The notes under the pieces were generated by a model, which saw nothing but the letters and a program-made list of their open reading frames with translations, did no database searches and was not told the origin of the DNA. Positions 6,066-11,416 of a DNA stretch of 11,416 bases are shown here, piece after piece (position 1 is the first letter of the stretch; each line of letters opens with the position of its first letter). The DNA is from Deltaproteobacteria bacterium. GTDB taxonomy: Bacteria; Desulfobacterota; DSM-4660; Desulfatiglandales; HGW-15. The DNA is taken from positions 1 through 11,416 of the forward strand of contig JAFGPH010000503.1 in NCBI GenBank assembly GCA_016926135.1. Reading direction: 5' to 3'. Made by a program: the position numbers and the translations under genes.

Positions 6066-6863
6066 ATGGATCTCGGACTGAAGGGAAAGGTTGCATTGAT
6101 CACAGGGGCGGGCCAGGGCATCGGCAAGGCCATCGCCCTGACTCTGGCTGAGGAAGGGTGTAACCTGGCCATCTGCGCCCGGCGTAAAGAGATGGTTGAT
6201 GAATCGGCCAAAGAGATCGGAACCAAAGGGGTGGAGGTCCTTGCCGTTCGCTCTGATGTGGCAAGAGAGGAAGACAACAAGAACTTCGTGGCCCAGGCCG
6301 CACAGAAGTTCGGTCGCATCGACATCCTTGTCAACAACGCCGGGGTGGGTCCGAAGAGCGACCCCCTGGAACTCCCTGAGGAAGTGTTCCGCCACCACAT
6401 GGATCTGATGTTGTTCGGACCGATCAGGCTCTGTAAGCTGACCATTCCCTATATGCGGAAACAGGGGTGGGGGCGGATCATCAATATTTCATCCATCTTC
6501 TCGAAGCAACCGGGGGGTCTGCTGGACTATGATTCCATCAAGGCGGCGATGAACATGTTTACAAAGGACTTCAGCAATTACCTGGCCAAAGACAATATCC
6601 TGGTGAATGCCGTGTGTCCTGGACCCATCCGGACACCCCTCTGGGATGGCCCCGGCCAGATGGCCGAAAAACTGGGCAAGGAACTGGGAATGTCGGTCCC
6701 GGAGGTCATGAAATGGTTCGCCGAACAGAATATTCCCCTGGGGCACCACGGTGAACCGGAGGATATCGCGAACATCGTGGCTTTTCTTGTGTCGGACAGG
6801 GCGAAGTTCATTACCGGTCAGGCCATCAACGTGGACGGTGGGATGGTGAAGACATTGATATAA
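6066..6863 (+). CDS. short-chain dehydrogenase/reductase (SDR) family oxidoreductase
   Basis: 265-residue classical SDR, predicted to be an NAD(P)-dependent alcohol/ketone oxidoreductase in the cytoplasm. The Rossmann dinucleotide motif is TGAGQGIG (about residues 14-21). ARR follows strand beta-2, which suggests NADP(H) may be accepted. NNAG follows in the mid-region. The catalytic serine is S142 (NISSIF), with Y155 and K159 in YDSIK. The C-terminal part has VCPGPIRTPLW and ITGQAINVDGG. The fourth tetrad residue, normally Asn in an N-L-x-G-type helix, is M115 here (MDLMLFGP). ATG 6066 is chosen because AAAGGAGG (6052-6059) precedes it by six bases and it matches the usual SDR N-terminus; an upstream in-frame start at 6006 has no such support. 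It is the first gene of the E1-E2 cluster, 113 nt before E1 alpha. It may interconvert a hydroxy and a keto compound feeding that complex, but the substrate is unknown. Confidence 0.9.
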   Translation: MDLGLKGKVALITGAGQGIGKAIALTLAEEGCNLAICARRKEMVDESAKEIGTKGVEVLAVRSDVAREEDNKNFVAQAAQKFGRIDILVNNAGVGPKSDPLELPEEVFRHHMDLMLFGPIRLCKLTIPYMRKQGWGRIINISSIFSKQPGGLLDYDSIKAAMNMFTKDFSNYLAKDNILVNAVCPGPIRTPLWDGPGQMAEKLGKELGMSVPEVMKWFAEQNIPLGHHGEPEDIANIVAFLVSDRAKFITGQAINVDGGMVKTLI

Positions 6864-6868
6864 AGAGT

Positions 6869-6935
6869 GCCCGGGACAGATCCGGGCTGGCAAGCACAAA
6901 GGTATCTTGCGTGGGTAAGGAAGGGCGCCCGGGCG
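6869..6935 (+). other. GC-rich hairpin and palindrome between SDR and E1 alpha
   Basis: Five bases after the SDR stop, GCCCGG (6869-6874) pairs perfectly with CCGGGC (6882-6887) around a seven-base loop. Further on, CGCCCGGGCG (6926-6935) is a perfect 10-bp palindrome with the same core, so the first arm could pair with either partner. No T-run follows. It could partly block transcription, protect an mRNA end, or set the ratio of SDR to the E1-E2 subunits. Confidence 0.38.
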
Positions 6936-6976
6936 AAATGGATTCCGGTCGAACAACATCTACCCCGGAGGGTTTT

Positions 6977-7951
6977 ATGGGACTCACAAAGGAAACGAAG
7001 ATCGATTTGTACAGGGTGATGGTCAGAATCCGCGCTTTCGAAGAACAGGGTTTCCTTTCCTTCAGCAGAGGGCTCACGCACGGAGTCTTGCACCTGTATG
7101 TCGGGGAAGAGGCCATAGCCGCGGGCTGTATTCATGGGCTCAGAAAAGACGATTACATCACAAGCACCCACAGAGGGCATGGCCATCTCATCGCCAAGGG
7201 AGCGGACCTGGGCCGTATGTTTGCGGAACTCTTGGGCAAGGAGACCGGTTATTGTCGAGGAAGGGGCGGCTCTATGCACATCGCGGATGTGCAGCTGGGG
7301 ATCCTGGGGGCTAACGGGATTGTCGGGGCAGGCCTTCCCATCGCCGTCGGGGCCGGACTGGGAATCCAATACAAGGGGCTCGATCAGGTGGTGCTCTGCT
7401 TTTTCGGGGATGGAACCATCGCCACGGGTGCGTTTCATGAAGCGCTCAATCTGGCTTCCATCTGGAGGTTGCCCGTTGTTTTTGTCTGTGAGAACAATCT
7501 TTACGGGATTTCCGTATCGATCAAGAAAGCCTGCTCTCTCGACACATTGGCCAAGCGCAGTGCCGGGTACGGGATCCCTGGGGTCTGTGTGGACGGCAAT
7601 GATGTCTTGGCAGTCAGGGAGGCTGCTGTGGAGGCTGTGGAGCGCGCTCGCAAGGGAGAAGGCCCTACGTTTCTAGAATGCCAGACCTATCGCTGGTATG
7701 GGCACTTCACGGCCGATGACGGCAAGTATCGACCGCCGGAGGAAGTCAAGTACTGGAAGGAAGAAAGAGATCCCATCAGGAACTTCGCTCGGAAGCTCCT
7801 GGAGGGCAAGGAGGTTACCCAGAAAAAGCTGGACCGAATTCATGAGGAAGTGAATCAAGAAATTGAAAGGGCCTTTCGGTTTGCCGAGGAGAGTGCCCCG
7901 GCCGATGTGGATGAGATGTTGAGGGGTGTTTGTCACACCTCGGGCCGCTGA
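6977..7951 (+). CDS. TPP-dependent 2-oxoacid/acetoin dehydrogenase E1, alpha subunit
   Basis: Alpha subunit (324 residues) of a heterotetrameric thiamine diphosphate E1, which decarboxylates a 2-oxo acid (or cleaves acetoin) and reductively acylates the lipoyl group of E2. The TPP/Mg motif is explicit: G144-D145-G146 in FFGDGTIATGAFHEALN, ending in E172-N173-N174 (CENNLYG). Earlier landmarks are VRIRAFEEQG, YVGEEAIAAG, STHRGHGH and RGRGGSMHIADVQLG, then LGANGIVGAGLPIAVGAGL. The GGSMHIAD...LGANGIVG stretch and the short length resemble acetoin dehydrogenase AcoA and pyruvate dehydrogenase E1 alpha of the small type, so I leave the substrate open. ATG 6977 follows GGAGGG (6967-6972) and begins MGLTKETKIDLYRVMVRIR, as homologues do. 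Longer in-frame starts (GTG 6911, ATG 6938) lack support. The beta subunit follows after 29 nt, as expected for a cotranscribed pair. Confidence 0.92.
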   Translation: MGLTKETKIDLYRVMVRIRAFEEQGFLSFSRGLTHGVLHLYVGEEAIAAGCIHGLRKDDYITSTHRGHGHLIAKGADLGRMFAELLGKETGYCRGRGGSMHIADVQLGILGANGIVGAGLPIAVGAGLGIQYKGLDQVVLCFFGDGTIATGAFHEALNLASIWRLPVVFVCENNLYGISVSIKKACSLDTLAKRSAGYGIPGVCVDGNDVLAVREAAVEAVERARKGEGPTFLECQTYRWYGHFTADDGKYRPPEEVKYWKEERDPIRNFARKLLEGKEVTQKKLDRIHEEVNQEIERAFRFAEESAPADVDEMLRGVCHTSGR

Positions 7952-7980
7952 ACAATACCGGACAAAGGGGAAGTCTCAAC

Positions 7981-8955
7981 ATGAGGACAATGAAATATCG
8001 TGAGGCCATAAGCGAAGCCCTCCGAGAAGAGATGGATCGGGATGAGAGGGTATTTGTGATGGGGGAAGATGTGGGACAGTTCGGCGGAATCTTCCAGTCC
8101 ACAGCTACACTCCTCGATACCTTCGGCCCATCCAGGGTGAGGGATACCCCGATTTCCGAGCAGGCCATCGTAGGCGCAGCCCTGGGGGCGGCCCTGGTCG
8201 GGCTGAGGCCGGTCGCGGAGGTCATGTTCGTCGACTTCACGGCCATAGCCATGGATCAGATTGCCAACCAATGCGCCAAGTTTCATTTCATGACCGGGGG
8301 GCAGGTCGTTGTCCCGGTCGTGATCAAGACCCAGGGGGGTGTGGGAATAGGTGATGCGGCCCAGCACTCTCAGAGTCTCGAAGCCTGGTTCACCCATATC
8401 CCGGGGCTCAAGGTGGTCATGCCGGCCACCCCTTATGATGCCAAGGGCCTCCTGAAGGCATCGATCCGGGATGACAATCCTGTCGTTTTCATTGAGCACA
8501 AACTGCTCTACTTGACCGAGGGCCCTGTGCCTGAGAACGGCGATTATACGATTCCCATAGGGAGGGCTGACATCAAAAGGGAGGGGAAGGATGTGACCCT
8601 CATCGCATGGTCGAAAATGGTGCTGGATTCCATGGAAGCGAGTCGTGAGCTGGAAAAGGACGGCATTGATGTTGAGCTGATCGATCTTCGCACCCTGAGC
8701 CCAGTAGATCTGGATACCATTGTCAAGTCCGTAAGAAAGACGGGTAAGGTCGTGATCGTTCATGAAGCGTGCAAGACGGGTGGATTCGGCGCAGAGATCG
8801 CCTCTCTCATTGTGGAAAATGCCTTTGACTACCTTGATGCACCCATCAAGAGGGTCGCGGGAATCGATACGCCCATTCCGTACGCGGCGCCGCTGTATCG
8901 TGCGGTTATCCCGGATCCGGGAAAGATCATTCAAGGAGTGAGAGAGATCCTCTAG
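7981..8955 (+). CDS. TPP-dependent 2-oxoacid/acetoin dehydrogenase E1, beta subunit
   Basis: Beta subunit (324 residues) that completes the TPP site with the alpha subunit. It starts MRTMKYREAISEALREEM and carries FVMGEDVGQFGG. E60 in DTPISEQAIVGAALG is in the position of the glutamate that activates TPP in E1 beta (compare human E59). DAAQHSQSLEAWF and IPGLKVVMPATPYDAKGLL follow. The C-terminal transketolase domain has LIDLRTLSPVDLDTI and VIVHEACKTGGFGAEIA, ending RVAGIDTPIPYAAPLY, which is standard for the family. The ATG at 7981 has AAGGGGAAG at 7965-7973; an in-frame upstream start at 7930 overlaps the alpha gene and adds no family-like sequence. The E2 start follows the stop by only eight bases, which supports translational coupling. 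As with alpha, the sequence cannot decide between pyruvate, branched-chain 2-oxo acids and acetoin. Confidence 0.93.
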   Translation: MRTMKYREAISEALREEMDRDERVFVMGEDVGQFGGIFQSTATLLDTFGPSRVRDTPISEQAIVGAALGAALVGLRPVAEVMFVDFTAIAMDQIANQCAKFHFMTGGQVVVPVVIKTQGGVGIGDAAQHSQSLEAWFTHIPGLKVVMPATPYDAKGLLKASIRDDNPVVFIEHKLLYLTEGPVPENGDYTIPIGRADIKREGKDVTLIAWSKMVLDSMEASRELEKDGIDVELIDLRTLSPVDLDTIVKSVRKTGKVVIVHEACKTGGFGAEIASLIVENAFDYLDAPIKRVAGIDTPIPYAAPLYRAVIPDPGKIIQGVREIL

Positions 8956-8963
8956 GAGGGAAG

Positions 8964-10184
8964 ATGCTGACCGTTATCGAAATGCCTTCACTCAGTTCCA
9001 CCATGAGCAAAGGGACGGTGGTCAAGTGGCACAAGAGAGAAGGCGATCCTATTGAGAAGGGGGAGACCCTTTTCGAGGTCCAGACGGACAAGGTCAATGT
9101 CGAGGTCGATGCGCTGGTCTCGGGTTTCCTGCGAAGAATACTGGTGGGGGAAGGAATTGAAGTCCCCGTGAATACGCCCATTGCAATTATCTCCGAGGAT
9201 ATGGATGAAGATATTTCCTCCTTCATGGAGAAGCCGTCTTCGGCGAGCCCTCCCGCAACCAGGGAAGCACCCGCTGAGGCGGAGTCTGATGATTCGAGAT
9301 CTGTAAAAATCAAGATCTCCCCACTCGCGCGTCGGATGGCCGAGGAGGAAGGGATCGACATCCAAGCCATCGAGGGCACCGGTCCCGAAGGTCGAATCAC
9401 AAAACAGGACATAGAAAGGGCCGTGGCCGAACGGCGCCTGAGACCGCCGTTGCCGGGCAAGGCTGATGCCGCAGACGAGCCGCGTGGGGAGATGGAAGGC
9501 TACGAAGACCTGGAACTGACTCCCATGAGGAGGATCGTTGCCCAACGGCTTCAGCAGAGCAAGGTGACGTCTCCCCATTTCTATGTGGAAGTCACTGCCG
9601 ATGCGATGGGGTTGAAACAGGCCAGGGACGCCATCCAGAGCGGAATGGTGGAGCAGGTGGACAGGATCACCTTCAATGACATCCTGATCCGGATTGTCTC
9701 CCTGGCGCTGAGGAAATTCCCCATGGTGAATGCCAGTCTTCTCAATGATCGCATCCGCGTGCACAAGGCCATCCATATCGGGGTGGCTGTTGCTGTGGAT
9801 GACGGGCTGATCGTTCCTGTTATTCGCAATGTCGATCAAAAAACCGTGTTGCAGATCAGCCGTGAGATGACGGAACTGGCCGGCAGGGCTCGAAACAAGA
9901 GACTTCTACCCCATGAATATGAGGGAGGAACCTTTACGATCACCAACATGGGGATGTTCGGCGTGGAAAGCTTTCATGCCATTATCAATCCCCCGGAAAG
10001 TGCCATACTGGCCGTGGGTGCCATCACTGCCCAAGCTGTGGTTGTGGAAGGAGAGATCACCGTGAGACCGTGCATGAAACTCTCACTCTCCGTCGACCAC
10101 CGGGTCGTGGATGGAGCGCTGGCCGCACGGTTCGTCGTTTACCTGAAAGAGCTTGTTGAGACTCCACTCTTGATGCTTCAATAG
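8964..10184 (+). CDS. dihydrolipoamide acyltransferase (E2) with one lipoyl domain
   Basis: E2 core of the complex (406 residues): the lipoyl arm carries the acyl group from E1, and the core transfers it to CoA. The N-terminal lipoyl domain (about residues 1-78) has the lipoylation lysine K43 in TDKVNVEV. An acidic, Ala/Pro-rich linker (about 90-112) precedes the E1/E3-binding domain (about 117-154), seen in KISPLARRMAEEEGIDIQ and GTGPEGRITKQDIERAV. A second linker leads to the catalytic acyltransferase domain (about 178-406), which contains TPMRRIVAQRLQQSK, FTITNMGMFGVESF and the active-site D378-H379-R-V-V-D-G motif. AGGAGGG (8954-8960) overlaps the end of the E1 beta gene and immediately precedes ATG 8964, so expression is coupled. 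There is one lipoyl domain only, as in most Gram-positive and Aco-type E2s. No E3 gene follows; the next gene is an unrelated decarboxylase 66 nt downstream. Confidence 0.94.
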   Translation: MLTVIEMPSLSSTMSKGTVVKWHKREGDPIEKGETLFEVQTDKVNVEVDALVSGFLRRILVGEGIEVPVNTPIAIISEDMDEDISSFMEKPSSASPPATREAPAEAESDDSRSVKIKISPLARRMAEEEGIDIQAIEGTGPEGRITKQDIERAVAERRLRPPLPGKADAADEPRGEMEGYEDLELTPMRRIVAQRLQQSKVTSPHFYVEVTADAMGLKQARDAIQSGMVEQVDRITFNDILIRIVSLALRKFPMVNASLLNDRIRVHKAIHIGVAVAVDDGLIVPVIRNVDQKTVLQISREMTELAGRARNKRLLPHEYEGGTFTITNMGMFGVESFHAIINPPESAILAVGAITAQAVVVEGEITVRPCMKLSLSVDHRVVDGALAARFVVYLKELVETPLLMLQ

Positions 10185-10222
10185 CCGATGGATCTCGGCC
10201 CCTTCTCCCCGTAATCCCGAAT

Positions 10223-10249
10223 GGGATGCTCGCGTATGTCAGGGAGGCT
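10223..10249 (+). repeat. nadA-derived 27-bp scrap just upstream of the decarboxylase
   Basis: The bases match nadA 5532-5558 at 25 of 27 positions. In the matching frame they read GMLAYVREA, identical to NadA, and both substitutions are at third codon positions and silent. Similarity stops abruptly on both sides: the frame runs on into non-NadA sequence and a stop. The copy lies between the E2 stop and the decarboxylase start, and its GGGAGG (10242-10247) now serves as that gene's probable ribosome-binding site. Confidence 0.8.
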
Positions 10250-10250
10250 C

Positions 10251-11416
10251 ATGTACGGAGACGCCAGAAAGGTCAAGGCCAATTTCGAGTACTTGCAGAA
10301 GCTTTTCATCATGCCCGATTCGCCGGACAAGTTCATCGAATTCGGGCATGAGCTCCTGGAGATGATCCACGATTTCTTCAAGGAAAAGGGGGGTATTCAC
10401 AGCAGCATCACCCTGCCCGAACTCAGCCAGATATTCAATGAAACGGCCGTCCCCGACGGCCCCCACCTGATCAAGGACGTGCTTGCAGAGATCAAGACCA
10501 AGGTGACCGCCCACTCCGTGAAGGTGGGGAGCCCTTACTACATCGGGCACATGACGAGCGCCGTGCCCTATTTCATGATCCTCCTGGAAATGATCATCGC
10601 CGCGCTCAACCAGAATCAGGTGAAGATCGAGACGGCCAAGGCTTCCAGCTTCGTGGAACGGGAACTGGTCGCCTGGTTTCATCGCATCGTCTACAATCGG
10701 ACGGAGGCCTATTACCAGAGGAATATGCAGAATCCACGTGTGGCGCTTGGAAACGCGACCTCAGGGGGCACCGTCTCCAATCTGACCGCCCTGATGGTGG
10801 CCAGGGAAAAGGCCTTTCCCTCGGACGGAGATTTTCCCGGGGCCCGGGAGGCCGGGATCGAAAAGGCCCTCAGGCACTACGGCTACGGGAGAGGAGTCAT
10901 CCTCGTGTCTGCGAGAGGCCACTACTCCATCCGAAAGGCCGCCAATCTACTGGGGGTGGGCGAAGAGAACGTGGTGACGGTCCCGGTGGATTCCAGGCAT
11001 CGGATGGATGTGCGCAGGCTTTATCAGAGAATCGCATCCCTGAAGGCCGAGGGGGAAAGGGAGAGAACCAAGATCATGGCCCTCGTGGGGATCGCAGGCA
11101 ACACGGAAACGGGCGCTGTGGACAATCTTCAGAAACTGGGGGAGGCCGCGCAGGAGGTGGGGGCTCATTTCCACGTGGACGCATGCTGGGGAGGGTCCGC
11201 CCTCCTGGTAGAGGAGTACCGCAGCATGTTCAACGGTATTGAGACCGCGGATTCGGTCTCCATTGACGCCCACAAGCTCCTCTACTGCCCCATGGCCATG
11301 GGCATCATCCTTTTCAAGAGCGAGAAGGATCTGAACCTCATCCGGCAGATCTCCCAGTACGTGATCCGCCGCAACTCGGTGGACATGGGCCGGTTTACCA
11401 TAGAGGGTTCCCGGCC
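10251..11416 (+). CDS. PLP-dependent group II decarboxylase, PanP-like (3' end cut by window)
   Basis: Open through the right edge (388 complete codons plus two bases), so the C-terminal part is missing because of the window, not a mutation. Fold-type I PLP decarboxylase: H224 in ARGHYSIRKAA stacks on the cofactor ring, D310 in HFHVDACWGGS contacts the pyridine nitrogen, and K342 in SIDAHKLLYCP forms the Schiff base. TSGGTVSNLTALMVAR binds the phosphate. The stretches SPYYIGHMTSAVPYFM, LNQNQVKIETAKASS and GIAGNTETGAVDNL closely recall PanP, the pyridoxal-dependent aspartate 1-decarboxylase that makes beta-alanine for pantothenate and CoA. Glutamate or cysteine sulfinate decarboxylase are alternatives. 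Starts at ATG 10251 (GGGAGG three bases upstream), 10236 or 10221 are all in frame; an in-frame TAA at 10212 sets the limit. 10251 is chosen for its ribosome site, although the spacing is short. It lies 66 nt after E2 on the same strand and may be read through from that cluster. Confidence 0.85.
   Translation, partial: MYGDARKVKANFEYLQKLFIMPDSPDKFIEFGHELLEMIHDFFKEKGGIHSSITLPELSQIFNETAVPDGPHLIKDVLAEIKTKVTAHSVKVGSPYYIGHMTSAVPYFMILLEMIIAALNQNQVKIETAKASSFVERELVAWFHRIVYNRTEAYYQRNMQNPRVALGNATSGGTVSNLTALMVAREKAFPSDGDFPGAREAGIEKALRHYGYGRGVILVSARGHYSIRKAANLLGVGEENVVTVPVDSRHRMDVRRLYQRIASLKAEGERERTKIMALVGIAGNTETGAVDNLQKLGEAAQEVGAHFHVDACWGGSALLVEEYRSMFNGIETADSVSIDAHKLLYCPMAMGIILFKSEKDLNLIRQISQYVIRRNSVDMGRFTIEGSR

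Noticed and set aside
5884..6096. 70-codon minus-strand frame between nadA and the SDR gene
   Set aside because: No good ribosome site and no recognisable protein; it overlaps the predicted promoter, the leader dyad and the SDR start.
7933..8934. 333-codon minus-strand frame opposite E1 beta, and a similar 283-codon one opposite E2 (8988-9839)
   Set aside because: Both are mirrors of strongly conserved coding sequence and show no family signature; GC-rich codon use leaves antisense frames open.
1..11416. CRISPR array, tRNA or rRNA, transposase, toxin-antitoxin or phage genes
   Set aside because: I looked for spaced repeats, cloverleaf ends and typical motifs on both strands and found none.

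Overview
The window is about 11.4 kb of GC-rich, densely coding bacterial DNA from an anaerobic-type metabolism. It holds an aldehyde:ferredoxin oxidoreductase (AOR) family tungsto/molybdoenzyme, an oxygen-sensitive [4Fe-4S] quinolinate synthase and a 2-oxoacid/acetoin dehydrogenase-type E1-E2 set. An intergenic inverted-repeat element at 3302-3459 resembles repeats I recall from sulfate-reducing and syntrophic Desulfobacterota. I therefore lean towards that group, but this is inference and no marker gene is present to confirm it.

Layout. (1) 168-1958, plus strand: an AOR-family oxidoreductase with a variant Cys-x3-Cys-x3-Cys cluster motif. (2) Minus strand, convergent with it: a UPF0261/Tm-1-like protein (2022-3209), then the 158-bp repeat, then an M24 metallopeptidase (3505-4704). 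The peptidase promoter region has a perfect TATAAT box and a flanking inverted repeat. (3) 4869-5813, plus strand: nadA, divergent from the peptidase. (4) A 252-nt gap with a sigma70-like promoter and a dyad-rich leader. (5) A four-gene plus-strand cluster: a short-chain dehydrogenase (6066-6863), then E1 alpha (6977-7951), E1 beta (7981-8955) and lipoyl E2 (8964-10184) of a 2-oxoacid or acetoin dehydrogenase complex. (6) The first ~388 codons of a PLP-dependent group II decarboxylase most like PanP (aspartate 1-decarboxylase), running off the right edge.

How the genes may work together. E1 alpha, E1 beta and E2 would decarboxylate or cleave a 2-oxo acid or acetoin-like substrate on thiamine diphosphate and pass the acyl group through a lipoyl arm to CoA. 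No E3 (dihydrolipoamide dehydrogenase) is encoded here, so it must be borrowed from elsewhere. The co-oriented SDR, first in the cluster, could interconvert a hydroxy and a keto form of the substrate. The AOR enzyme could oxidise an aldehyde to an acid, passing electrons to ferredoxin. NadA (NAD) and the PanP-like enzyme (beta-alanine, hence CoA) both draw on aspartate and supply cofactors used by the E1-E2 complex. That link is suggestive only.

The least expected signal is a 27-bp stretch of nadA (codons for GMLAYVREA, 5532-5558) that recurs at 10223-10249, just upstream of the decarboxylase. The only two differences are synonymous, and the pair brackets the whole SDR-E1-E2 module as direct repeats. 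I found no CRISPR array, rRNA, tRNA, transposase, phage gene or defence system. Apart from that junction and the repeat element, this is ordinary accessory metabolism.
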